Source: Bacteroidales bacterium UBA5349
GTDB lineage: Bacteria; Bacteroidota; Bacteroidia; Bacteroidales; Tenuifilaceae
Reading direction: 5' to 3'
Assembly (NCBI GenBank): GCA_002410065.1
Contig: DHQB01000015.1
Location: forward strand, 62,001-126,000
DNA length: 64,000 nucleotides
Shown here: positions 9,501 through 16,610 of the stretch, piece by piece
Layout: each line of letters begins with the position of its first letter
Position numbering within the stretch: position 1 is the first letter of the stretch
The notes under the pieces: model-generated
Seen by the model: the letters and a program-made list of their open reading frames with translations, nothing else
Told to the model about the DNA's origin: nothing
Database searches by the model: none
Program-made: the position numbers and the translations under genes

Positions 9501-10724
9501 GTTTCCAGCGAATAAATTACCATTAAAAAAACCAGCAGCAGATATTACTTGACTAGAATAGGATAGACCCCACAATCGCTCTTCTCCTAAACCCCCAAAG
9601 GTTTTTAACCATAAAGGATCTCCAGAACTACTAAATCCCGATATGTAGCAATCAAAATAACCCTTTGTTTTACTACTTAAATAAGCCTCGGCAGTTTCGC
9701 CAGACTGATTTGTAATAAAAATCTCTTTACTAAAACGACCTCCTAGATAACTATTTCCATCCTCATCAACTACAATGTTATTACTAGTCCCTACATCAGA
9801 ATATTTGTCTAATGCTATTTTAGCCCACTGAAATTCAAAATTATCTGACAACTTAACTATTGCATTTGATTGCCAAGAAGTAGTCGATATAATGTCAACC
9901 TGTGGGCTTGTACCTTCAATTAAAATTGATTTTTTAAAATCAAGTGCTAAAAATATACTATTGTTACGCCATTCCAACCCAGCCCCTCTTGAAACTCCAT
10001 CAGAATTAGTTCCAAATTGAATTGAAGAAACAAAATCCACACCATCATCTGTAATATTTGGTTCAAACTTAGCGACGAAAGCATTACCCCAATTATCTGA
10101 ACCAACATAATTTAAAGTGCCTTCATTATTTCCTAATACAATTGTGGAACTCCTAAAAAATCCAGTAATGTATACATTTTCAGAATCATCAATTGCAACA
10201 CCATTTAATCTGTCAATCCCATTCCCATAAGCTATATTTATAGCATAAGTCAAATTGCCATTAGGATCATATTTTGCTAAGAACCCATCAAACCCTGTTG
10301 TATTAGTAATAGTTTTGTTGTTTAAATCCTGACTAGTAAATTCACTACTTCCAGCAATTTCACCTACAATATAAATATTGTTATAGTTATCAGTTTTAAT
10401 CACTTTAACTGTAGTTGGAGAAGACGCTCCCACCTGATTTGCCCAAAGGAGACTCCCATTTTCGTCATATTTTGCAATAAATGCAACTACATTTGTTGAG
10501 GATAAGGTTTCAATTGTCCCAACAAATGACAAGTCACCATTAAACCATCCCCCAACAATAAGATTTCCACTACCATCAATGCAGCTTATACGCAACTCTT
10601 GCAAATCGGTTGTTGCAGTAATCTGTTTACTCCAATCCACATCTTGCGAATAAACATTTGAAAGAATAAAAATTGAAAGTGCTACAAATATTGTTTTTTT
10701 TAAAAAGCCATTTATTGGTTTCAT
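6516..10724 (-). CDS. Large multidomain surface protein with T9SS sorting domain
   Basis: 1402 residues. Residues 1-26 form a signal peptide (basic start, hydrophobic core, ending at VYSQ). Residues about 30-490 are SBBP-type beta-propeller repeats, each with a short motif such as KYDENGSLLWANQVG or KYDPNGNLTYAINI. From about 495 to 915 there are roughly five SprB/PKD-like modules with the pattern C..G.DG.I...V.GG..PY.Y.W and VTDANGC. Residues about 920-1240 hold Ig-like modules, including two in tandem beginning PTIST.D (near 1078 and 1163). About 1240-1310 is a carboxypeptidase-regulatory-like beta domain, and about 1315-1402 a Por-type C-terminal sorting domain (YPNPF near 1331, GIYIVRL near the end). 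The last implies export by the type IX system and anchoring or release at the surface. Role: adhesin or gliding/matrix protein by architecture, not proven. Flanked by a terminator and a 269-base AT-rich upstream region. Confidence 0.85.
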   Translation of the reverse strand: MKPINGFLKKTIFVALSIFILSNVYSQDVDWSKQITATTDLQELRISCIDGSGNLIVGGWFNGDLSFVGTIETLSSTNVVAFIAKYDENGSLLWANQVGASSPTTVKVIKTDNYNNIYIVGEIAGSSEFTSQDLNNKTITNTTGFDGFLAKYDPNGNLTYAINIAYGNGIDRLNGVAIDDSENVYITGFFRSSTIVLGNNEGTLNYVGSDNWGNAFVAKFEPNITDDGVDFVSSIQFGTNSDGVSRGAGLEWRNNSIFLALDFKKSILIEGTSPQVDIISTTSWQSNAIVKLSDNFEFQWAKIALDKYSDVGTSNNIVVDEDGNSYLGGRFSKEIFITNQSGETAEAYLSSKTKGYFDCYISGFSSSGDPLWLKTFGGLGEERLWGLSYSSQVISAAGFFNGNLFAGNEPLSASDTLKSNGGRDGFVVNLDVNGNLLSSRALGAIANEEIFFSQLVSDANGIDGGIFKSPILNIGGVDFTKLGLANDAFLAKHINIHILPTISETTCSGSQDGTLSIEVFGGGQAPYNYVLNKVDGNIIGSGTYTGVLNFTDLESGVYRFMISDNLNRSVTKFYHIIAPAPIDINGTVTDVAGCYANENGQIGLTVTGGVGEYIFFWDTPNGYGLVPNAQNQSSLTAGSYTVTVTDANGCMASENFEISQLDKINFEGSIVINNTNTDPLNPNGSIDLIVNNGVEPYSFTWKGPNGFTSSVQNLIGIRGGTYILSLEDANGCIANASFNLGDENLFNAWITQTINPKCKGGNDGNATVDFENVTGGVTIVWSNGQTDVLTATNLSAGEYSVTLTDDMGTPSDTGDDIEITLMPVLVGEPDFALNVTSIVKKTTCPADNDGSIQLSVNGWSQPYQYDWSTSDGNGLTDGVKDQFELTIGSYSYTVTDKYGCAVGSAVNVSSNYSAPSFSFNVSPSNIICEGTEVVFSASEGFLYQFFINDVPQGDFSTTNTLTIIEPIDGMRVRAMGMNTAGCTGESEEIVLTVTSNVGVPTFTSGATTLCFGATEIYVATADNAESIVYSIESGTAVVDPSTGEVTNINADFTIRATAYGYNGCGEEFTDLDITVNPIPEPTISTIDNLAICSGDDISVEFTSNIQNADTYQWIKNTEVITGANESSYTATEIGIYSLEVTENGCSGISNSLEIIQIELPVPTISTVDPLEWTEGESVSVNFTVDILDADAYQWLLNSNPITDANANNYLASQEGIYSVGVTLLGCMGVSNTLEIAVVPTETYVVTFTVTNNSANAIEGAEVSVSGYDPIVTDASGEATISLPNGTYTFEVSANDYHLYSDGFEVNNADVPVAVQLIGVGINPNQLLTVSTYPNPFKNYIYITNVELVKRVIVSNIAGQVVLDTTPDGTNKVNAQGIKSGIYIVRLMGYDGKTAIYKMIKEQ

Positions 10725-10906
10725 AAAATATGATTTTTAAAATTCCACCCAATTTACACATGTAATTTATCCATAATAATCATACTAATTTAGTTATCTT
10801 TATTTTAACCGCAATATTATTTTGACCAAAAGGGCAATCAAATTGATTCTCATTCAGTTCTAATAGATTAAAATTATATTTCCAGTAGTGATTGTAGCAT
10901 ATTTTA

Positions 10907-10914
10907 TATATTTG
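10907..10914 (+). promoter_or_regulatory. -7 element (TATATTTG) upstream of the sulfotransferase
   Basis: An exact TAnnTTTG match, 80 bases upstream of the ATG at 10994. The -33 region is unclear. Its last bases overlap the palindrome at 10910-10927, which would cover the transcription start. Confidence 0.4.
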
Positions 10915-10927
10915 CATTAATGCAAAT
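10910..10927. promoter_or_regulatory. 18-bp perfect palindrome, candidate operator
   Basis: ATTTGCATTAATGCAAAT is its own reverse complement. It begins within the -7 box and extends over the expected transcription start of the glycan gene group, the position where a dimeric repressor would block transcription. The binding protein is unknown and not encoded nearby. Confidence 0.4.
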
Positions 10928-10993
10928 TTTATTCGCATTAGAATTTAACAGATATAATTACCCTTTTATATAATTATAAGTTAGTAAATTTTA

Positions 10994-11893
10994 ATGAAAC
11001 CAATTATTCACATAGGATTTCCCAAAACAGGAACCACCTGGTTTCAAAGGGAATTTTACCCTTATGTATTGCATAGAAAATATCTTGATCACAACAAAAT
11101 ATTTGGCCCCTATGTATTTAATATTTCACCCTTTGATTATTGCTACTCCTCTGAATTGTTGAAAATATTCAGGGACCCCTCAGTTATAATTTGTGATGAA
11201 GGCTTGATAGGTTCCAATCCATATGTAAGTAAAGAAATGCTATATAGAGTTAAGAAAATTTTCGAAAACAGTAGTATTATATTATTTATTAGGAACCAAG
11301 AGGATATGCTGGTATCAAAATATTCACAATATGTTTTAGGGGCATATGGAACTCAATCAGCACCACGGTACTTTTCCTGGGACCCTGGTTGGAGTAGGCT
11401 GCAGAATTTTCAAAAGTTTCATTACGACTATTTAAAATATGATGTTATAATTAATTACTTACACCATATTTTTGGAGAAGATGATGTATATGTATACTTA
11501 TTTGAAGATTTCAGTGAAAACCCTAAAGAATTTTTACGCCAATTTTCAAAGGAACACGGATTAGACATATCCCTTGAAGGCATTAATTTCTCACCTAACA
11601 ATACCGGAATGAGGCGTAAACTTATCCCTTTTGTTAGATTCCTGAACATTTTTACTCGATATAAAATACGAGACAAGTATTTTATTATTCATATACCTAG
11701 ATGGCATTTATTTGCAAAAACAGTTTACACTTATTTGAATAAATTTAAGATATTTGGGTCAAAACCCACTTTAAAACAGTTAGTTGGGAATGAAAAATAT
11801 AACAGCATTCTTAATGAGTTTAGAAAAAGCAATGCGAACATAGTGGACCGATTTAGTAGAGAAAAATTGATTAAACACAAATATCCATTATAG
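10994..11893 (+). CDS. Sulfotransferase family protein (PAPS-dependent type)
   Basis: 299 residues. The N-terminus has IGFPKTGTTW (residues 7-16), the 5'-phosphosulfate-binding loop of PAPS-dependent sulfotransferases, and VSKYSQYVLG region around residue 107 resembles the 3'-phosphate-binding RxxxxxS element (IIFIRNQEDML.SKYSQ). Such enzymes move sulfate from PAPS onto a sugar or lipid. No signal peptide; cytoplasmic. It is the first gene of an AT-rich + strand group with two GT4 glycosyltransferases, so a surface glycan is the likely acceptor (inference). No PAPS synthesis genes (cysDN, cysC) are in the window. Other P-loop acyl- or glycan-modifying enzymes cannot be excluded. Confidence 0.72.
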   Translation: MKPIIHIGFPKTGTTWFQREFYPYVLHRKYLDHNKIFGPYVFNISPFDYCYSSELLKIFRDPSVIICDEGLIGSNPYVSKEMLYRVKKIFENSSIILFIRNQEDMLVSKYSQYVLGAYGTQSAPRYFSWDPGWSRLQNFQKFHYDYLKYDVIINYLHHIFGEDDVYVYLFEDFSENPKEFLRQFSKEHGLDISLEGINFSPNNTGMRRKLIPFVRFLNIFTRYKIRDKYFIIHIPRWHLFAKTVYTYLNKFKIFGSKPTLKQLVGNEKYNSILNEFRKSNANIVDRFSREKLIKHKYPL

Positions 11894-12009
11894 ATTCTCA
11901 GATGGTTTTGTAAAACATAAGTTAATCGTTTGTCCGCTTTGCATTTAAACAAAAAACATTGGTTTAAAGATGAATTTAAGAAAACCCGAGTAAAACATAA
12001 CTATCGTAA

Positions 12010-13137
12010 TTGAAAATCAAATCTAAAATACTAATTGTTACGCCACACCTCAATCCGTTCCCTTCTGGGTCAGGGAGAAACGCTTTAGAATTTTCTATAG
12101 AAATTGCTCGGAAGGGATTTCCTGTAAGGATATTAACTTTTAGTGGTAACTCTAGAGTTTCAGTTGCTGGAAACATTTTGTTGCAGGTAAAAGCGATTCC
12201 TATATCATTTGGGAATTTACTCGCAAGAAGATTGTCTAGCATTCTGTTGTTGCCGAGATCCTTCTTTTTATTTCTCAACAGTTCTATTATTGTCGTTTTT
12301 GGCTCATTCCCTGGTTATCTACTTCTATTATGTCTTGCAAGAATTCTTAATAAAAGAACTGTTTTTAGATCAACACTAAATGGAGCTGATGATATACTCA
12401 CTTTAAGCCGTAATCAACATTTGAGAAAATTTTTATTGAAGAACATTGATTTGTATTATGCAACAAACCCTCTTTTCAAAAAGAAATATATTAACGTTTT
12501 CCCTAACAGAGGCAATAAGATTCTTGAGTTATCATCTGGTGTGAGTTCAAATTGGATTTTCGATGGCAGCAAAAAAACAAAAGATGGAGAACCCATAACT
12601 CTTATATCCATAGGGAATCTAATTGACAGGAAAGGATACATACCTGTTTTTAATGCCCTTAGTAAAGTAAGAGTGAACTTTGTATATATTGTTATTGGAG
12701 AGTGTAGTCCTTCAGCATTTTTTTCTGATGAAGAAAATAAACAAATTACACACAATCACTCCTATGGTAAAAATATACTGGGAAGTAAGGTTAAGTTTAC
12801 TGGTTTTGTCGAAAACGTTAAAGACTATTTAGAAAAAGCAGATCTTTTTATTCTAAATTCTACTTATGAAGGTATACCTAACTCTCTACTCCAAGCCATG
12901 GCGTGTGGCGTTGTTCCAATAATCAGCAAACTTGATGGTATTTCAGATTATATTGTTAATCACAGAAAAAATGGAATAGTAATTAGTGATGCTATTGAAA
13001 TACCAAGTTGGATAAATACTTTATTAAATGACACAACATTAATGAGGAATTTATCTGAGGAGTCAAGACAAACTATCATAAATAATCATAGAATGGAACG
13101 AGTTGTTAGTACGTTTATAGACCGTATAAATAGGTAA
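12010..13137 (+). CDS. Glycosyltransferase family 4 (first of a tandem pair)
   Basis: 375 residues from a TTG at 12010; an in-frame TAA lies immediately before it and no usable ATG exists, while the first residues (KILIVTPHLNPFPSGSGRN) look like a genuine GT4 N-terminus. Two Rossmann halves: the donor side contains ISIGNLIDRKGYIPVF (near 195-212), GFVENVKDYLEKADLFILNS, and EGIPNSLLQAMACGVVPI with the E-x7-E-like nucleotide-sugar motif (near 285-302). GT-B fold retaining transferase using a sugar nucleotide; acceptor unknown. Cytoplasmic with a hydrophobic patch (about 75-105) suggesting membrane association. Shares several blocks with the next gene and may be its duplicate. AT-rich codon use compared with flanking genes. 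Confidence 0.85.
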   Translation: MKIKSKILIVTPHLNPFPSGSGRNALEFSIEIARKGFPVRILTFSGNSRVSVAGNILLQVKAIPISFGNLLARRLSSILLLPRSFFLFLNSSIIVVFGSFPGYLLLLCLARILNKRTVFRSTLNGADDILTLSRNQHLRKFLLKNIDLYYATNPLFKKKYINVFPNRGNKILELSSGVSSNWIFDGSKKTKDGEPITLISIGNLIDRKGYIPVFNALSKVRVNFVYIVIGECSPSAFFSDEENKQITHNHSYGKNILGSKVKFTGFVENVKDYLEKADLFILNSTYEGIPNSLLQAMACGVVPIISKLDGISDYIVNHRKNGIVISDAIEIPSWINTLLNDTTLMRNLSEESRQTIINNHRMERVVSTFIDRINR

Positions 13138-13154
13138 GACAAGGTTACTCCATT

Positions 13155-14333
13155 ATGAAAAGAATACTATTATGCTCAGTATTAACAAAGCCATACTATT
13201 CTGGTTCTGGAATTAACATGTTTTCCTTTGCTAAAACCTTACGTAAACTAAATAATAATGTAAGTATCCTGTCATTTAACTGGAATGTCAAAAACCCTAT
13301 ATTTGAGACGATTGAAGATTTAAAAATAATTAGAATCCCAGCATGCACAATAAAAGTTGTCAATGTTTTATTGGTAATACTTTCGTTGCCATACATACTA
13401 ATACACACAATGCGTTTTGAGATTATAATCATTTACGGTCCATTTATTCCTCAGTTTATGCTAATAGCTATGTTTGCAAAAACATTGGGAATAAAAGTGG
13501 TTTTTCAATCAGTAAATCTATCAATGGATGACGTAGATTCTATGCTCAACAAAAACCTAGTAATTAGCAAAATAAATAAGAAAATACTAAAGGGAATATC
13601 ATTATATCATGCCATAAACAAGACATTTGCTGAGAAATATTTATGCAACTTTCCAGAATACAGCAGTAAGGTATTTCTTTCGTCTCAAGGTGTTGATACA
13701 ACAAGATTTAAACCTGCAGATTATCAAGAAAAAATTAGACTAAGAGCAAAGCATAACATCTGTGCCCAAAAGAAAGTAATATTATCAGTAGGCAATTTAA
13801 TAAATCGCAAAGGGTATGGTGAGATATTTGAAGTCTTAAGTATTTTACCTATAGACTATTTGTACATCATAGTTGGCAATTACTCAAATAATAAATATTT
13901 CTATTGGCAAAGCCCAAAAGAAATGTTTGGTTTATATCAAAAAGGCAAGGTAATGCTTGGAGACAAGGTTTGGTTTATGGGTGCTATAGAAAATGTTGAA
14001 GATGTAATCACTATTGCAGATGTCTTACTAATGAACTCTGAAAGAGAGGGTTTACCCAATTGTCTTCTTGAGGCAATGGCATCTAAGTTACCTTGTGTTT
14101 TTAAATCACTTGAGGGGGTTGATGATATGCTAGGTGTAAATGGGCATAACTACATATCCTTTAAAGATAATAAGGGAATGCTTATTGGCTTGACGGACAT
14201 GCTATCAAAGCCTGAACAATCCAGAGAGATAGCAGAAAATGCATATCAAGAGATTATGGAAAATCACTCTGATTTACTGGTAGCAAGACGTTTATTGGCT
14301 AAACTGGATGATGACAAATTATACTGCAAATAG
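13155..14333 (+). CDS. Glycosyltransferase family 4 (second of a tandem pair)
   Basis: 392 residues, ATG start 17 bases after the preceding gene. N-terminus LLCSVLTKPYYSGSGINMF and the blocks SVGNLINRKGYGEIF, MGAIENVEDVITIADVLLMNS and EGLPNCLLEAMASKLPCVF parallel the upstream GT4, with the catalytic-side Glu residues kept. A hydrophobic segment (about 70-110) may bind membrane. Transfers a sugar from a nucleotide donor to a glycan or lipid-linked precursor; donor and acceptor not deducible. The last 70 bases (14264-14333) overlap the 3' end of the convergent GT2 gene, an unusual compact join. Confidence 0.85.
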   Translation: MKRILLCSVLTKPYYSGSGINMFSFAKTLRKLNNNVSILSFNWNVKNPIFETIEDLKIIRIPACTIKVVNVLLVILSLPYILIHTMRFEIIIIYGPFIPQFMLIAMFAKTLGIKVVFQSVNLSMDDVDSMLNKNLVISKINKKILKGISLYHAINKTFAEKYLCNFPEYSSKVFLSSQGVDTTRFKPADYQEKIRLRAKHNICAQKKVILSVGNLINRKGYGEIFEVLSILPIDYLYIIVGNYSNNKYFYWQSPKEMFGLYQKGKVMLGDKVWFMGAIENVEDVITIADVLLMNSEREGLPNCLLEAMASKLPCVFKSLEGVDDMLGVNGHNYISFKDNKGMLIGLTDMLSKPEQSREIAENAYQEIMENHSDLLVARRLLAKLDDDKLYCK

Positions 14334-15172
14334 TTTATTGCCTTGAATGGAATCCCTAAAGCCATCCAAAAGAGTTGAAATAACAAATTGTTTGACCTAA
14401 GCCATCTCCAATATAGGTAGCTGTCAATAGTCCTCATAGATAGCGTAAATGATGATATCTTGTTTCCCCAAATAGCATAACATTGGTCACTAATATCCTG
14501 TAATTTGTTTTTTATAAACCGATAAGACCTTATTTGGGAATGAACTCTGTAATAGGTTAGCGGTTGAGAGATATTATGGGTTTTAAAAGAACTACTTAGC
14601 ATTTTCGAGAAAATTACATACTCCTCGTAGGGTACGAAATCTTGTTCATAAATAACTTTATCAAAAACCTCTCTTCTTGCAGTATAAGAGGTATTTGCAA
14701 TTGAAATTACACCTTTTTGAAATCGTTTTAGTATTTCGTTATGCAGAACTGGGGAAAAGGAATGCCCTACAACCCGAGCCCTATGTGAATTGAAGTAATA
14801 GGTGTTTGAACCAACAATGTGGATATCGGGGTTGTTTGTGAGATACTCCTTTTCAACCATAATGCGATGAGGATGAAAAAAATCATCGGGATCAATTCTT
14901 AGTATGAGGTCTCCAGTGCTTTTTTTAATTCCAATATTTAGTGCATTGGCAAAACCCTGGTTTGAATCTAGTGCGATTAATACAAATTTATAGTTTGCCT
15001 TTTTCTTCCATTTTTTTGCTAATAACAAGGAATTATCTGTTGATTTATCGTCCACAAAAACTAGTTCATCTGGTTTTTGGCTGGATTTATCAATACTTTC
15101 AAAAAATGTATCTAAATACTTTTGGTTATTGAAGTTTGCAACAACAATAGAAAGTGTTAAGTGTTTATTCAT
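14264..15172 (-). CDS. Glycosyltransferase family 2
   Basis: 302 residues. GT-A fold family 2 signatures: LSIVVANFNNQKYLDTF at the N-terminus, VFVDDKSTDNS (first acidic motif), and LILRIDPDDFFHPHR (DxD-like metal and nucleotide-sugar motif, near residues 92-106). Inverting sugar transferase acting in the cytoplasm; a C-terminal stretch (about 250-290) is amphipathic. It is the last gene of a - strand run (DUF2723, deacetylase, P-loop protein, GT2) and converges with the second GT4 gene. Acceptor not known; a surface glycan is inferred. Confidence 0.87.
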   Translation of the reverse strand: MNKHLTLSIVVANFNNQKYLDTFFESIDKSSQKPDELVFVDDKSTDNSLLLAKKWKKKANYKFVLIALDSNQGFANALNIGIKKSTGDLILRIDPDDFFHPHRIMVEKEYLTNNPDIHIVGSNTYYFNSHRARVVGHSFSPVLHNEILKRFQKGVISIANTSYTARREVFDKVIYEQDFVPYEEYVIFSKMLSSSFKTHNISQPLTYYRVHSQIRSYRFIKNKLQDISDQCYAIWGNKISSFTLSMRTIDSYLYWRWLRSNNLLFQLFWMALGIPFKAINYLQYNLSSSSLANKRLATSKSE

Positions 15173-15203
15173 CTTTCCTATTTTAACTTCATAAAGATGC
15201 TAA

Positions 15204-15947
15204 TTAAAGAAAATGGTTATCAATCCATTCGTTAACTTTATAACAGAGTAAATTAAGGTCTTGTGTGGTATCGATTGTTAGAACTGGTATTCCAATTTCA
15301 TTAAACAAAACCGCTTTGCGTTCTGCGTTTTTCATCATTGTTTCAACATCTAGTGTTACTTTTCTATTGAAATGCTGCGAATTGTTATCCTTTATATTTT
15401 TTTGAAGAAGCCTTTGCTTTATCGTATCTAGGTTTCCAGTAAGGTAAATAATCCCATGAGGGAATGCCTCTTGACACTTTTCTATGTGAATTTTTTCTAT
15501 AATAGTATGATTTGTGTGTTGCGTTAGTGATTCATCAAAAAGAACAATTTTGCCTTTACAGCAATCTTGAACCAAGCAAATTTCTTTAATTTGAAGAAGA
15601 TAATTATGGAATGAATTAAAAGCAATGCTGGTATCTATTTCGGAGTTATTAATTGTTTTTTCAAACTTCAACCTAAATGTCTCCATTAATGGAGATAATA
15701 ATTCATTATAGTGCTGAGTCGTGTTAAAAAAACGAGTAAAGGTGAAACTCCTTTTACGTAAAGGAAAACTGCGCAACAGGAAAGTTAGAAATATTTTCTT
15801 TAAAACTGACTCTTGACTACTGTGAATAACTTTTAATAATGCCTCATAATTAGATACCCATTTTCGATTTCTGCTTTTTTTAACTAATGTAGTTAATAAT
15901 TTGGTTTTCCCTACACCAGGCGGTCCTATTATGTCTATTCTAATCAT
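15204..15947 (-). CDS. P-loop nucleotide-binding protein of a glycan cluster, function unknown
   Basis: 247 residues. A clear Walker A motif, IGPPGVGKTKLL (residues 7-18), opens the protein; the central region contains GKIVLFDESLTQHT, a plausible Walker B (hhhhDE), and later LTGNLDTIKQRLLQKN, a lid-like basic segment as in nucleoside monophosphate and deoxynucleoside kinases. This suggests a small-molecule or protein kinase of the P-loop kinase class, but the substrate cannot be read. Start ATG at 15947, 51 bases after the deacetylase; GT2 follows after 31 bases. AT-rich like its neighbours. Confidence 0.6.
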   Translation of the reverse strand: MIRIDIIGPPGVGKTKLLTTLVKKSRNRKWVSNYEALLKVIHSSQESVLKKIFLTFLLRSFPLRKRSFTFTRFFNTTQHYNELLSPLMETFRLKFEKTINNSEIDTSIAFNSFHNYLLQIKEICLVQDCCKGKIVLFDESLTQHTNHTIIEKIHIEKCQEAFPHGIIYLTGNLDTIKQRLLQKNIKDNNSQHFNRKVTLDVETMMKNAERKAVLFNEIGIPVLTIDTTQDLNLLCYKVNEWIDNHFL

Positions 15948-15998
15948 ACTTTAAGATTTGAAATAATTACAGGATCTTAAAAGAAAGAAACTATTCTC

Positions 15999-16610
15999 TC
16001 ACTCCACCACCCCAAATTCCCAGCCCCTTCTCTTTACCTCTTTAAGAAGTTTAACTAGCGCACGTTTCATGTTTTTTTCGGCTTTTTTGGAGTCGTGAAA
16101 AACAATGATGGAGCCGGTGCGTAAGTTGTTGAGAACAATTTTTGCACATCGTCTTGGCGTAACCCAGCGGCTATAGTCCATGCTAAGCAGGCTCCACATA
16201 ATTATTTTGTAACGTTTTTTGAGTATGCGTATCTGCCTAGTTTTAATGCGTCCATAGGGCGGGCGAAAAAGGGTAGAGCCAATAATATCGTTGGCCATAT
16301 CAACATCCTGAACGTATTGCCCTGTTCCATTCTCCCAACCTTTAATATGGCTATAGCTATGGTTTCCAACGGCATGTCCTTCGGCTTTAATACGCTCAAA
16401 AATCTCGGGATGCATTTCAACCTTTTTGCCTAAGCAAAAAAAGGTGGCTTTTGCATTGTGCTGCTTTAGCATATCGAGAACCCAAGGTGTAATTACCTCG
16501 GTTGGGCCATCATCAAAAGTTATATATACTTTGTTACTCTCCTCGGGATATCTCCAGATTAGGTCAGGGAAGAAATCGGTAAAAAACTTCGGTGGACTAA
16601 GATTAAACAT
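15999..16610 (-). CDS. Polysaccharide deacetylase (NodB domain)
   Basis: 203 residues covering one NodB domain. Motif 1 is ITFDDGP (Asp33, Asp34), motif 2 HSYSH (His84, His88), together the metal-binding D-H-H set; motif 3 is LFRPPYGR, and motif 5 IIVFHDS near the end supplies the second catalytic His. Removes N- or O-acetyl groups from a polysaccharide such as peptidoglycan or a GlcNAc-containing glycan. No signal peptide is visible, so it would act in the cytoplasm or be anchored by its hydrophobic N-terminus; this is unusual for a peptidoglycan deacetylase. Its start overlaps the end of the DUF2723 gene by 8 bases, showing coupling. Confidence 0.9.
   Translation of the reverse strand: MFNLSPPKFFTDFFPDLIWRYPEESNKVYITFDDGPTEVITPWVLDMLKQHNAKATFFCLGKKVEMHPEIFERIKAEGHAVGNHSYSHIKGWENGTGQYVQDVDMANDIIGSTLFRPPYGRIKTRQIRILKKRYKIIMWSLLSMDYSRWVTPRRCAKIVLNNLRTGSIIVFHDSKKAEKNMKRALVKLLKEVKRRGWEFGVVE

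Larger units (their letters stand above)
10725..10993. other. AT-rich divergent intergenic region
   Basis: About 269 bases between the surface protein gene (- strand) and the sulfotransferase gene (+ strand), strongly AT-rich. It contains a + strand -7 box with an overlapping palindrome (10907-10927). On the - strand only a weak -7-like TAAATTGG (10756-10749) is seen for the surface protein. No open frame or RNA gene was recognised. Confidence 0.5.

Noticed and set aside
6516..10724. Repeat array or CRISPR-like structure within the surface protein gene
   Set aside because: Repetition is at protein level (SBBP, SprB and Ig-like modules) with diverged codons, not identical DNA repeats.
11976..12278. 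100-residue - strand frame opposite the start of the first GT4 gene
   Set aside because: Shadow of the GT4 gene; the + strand product has conserved GT4 motifs through this region.
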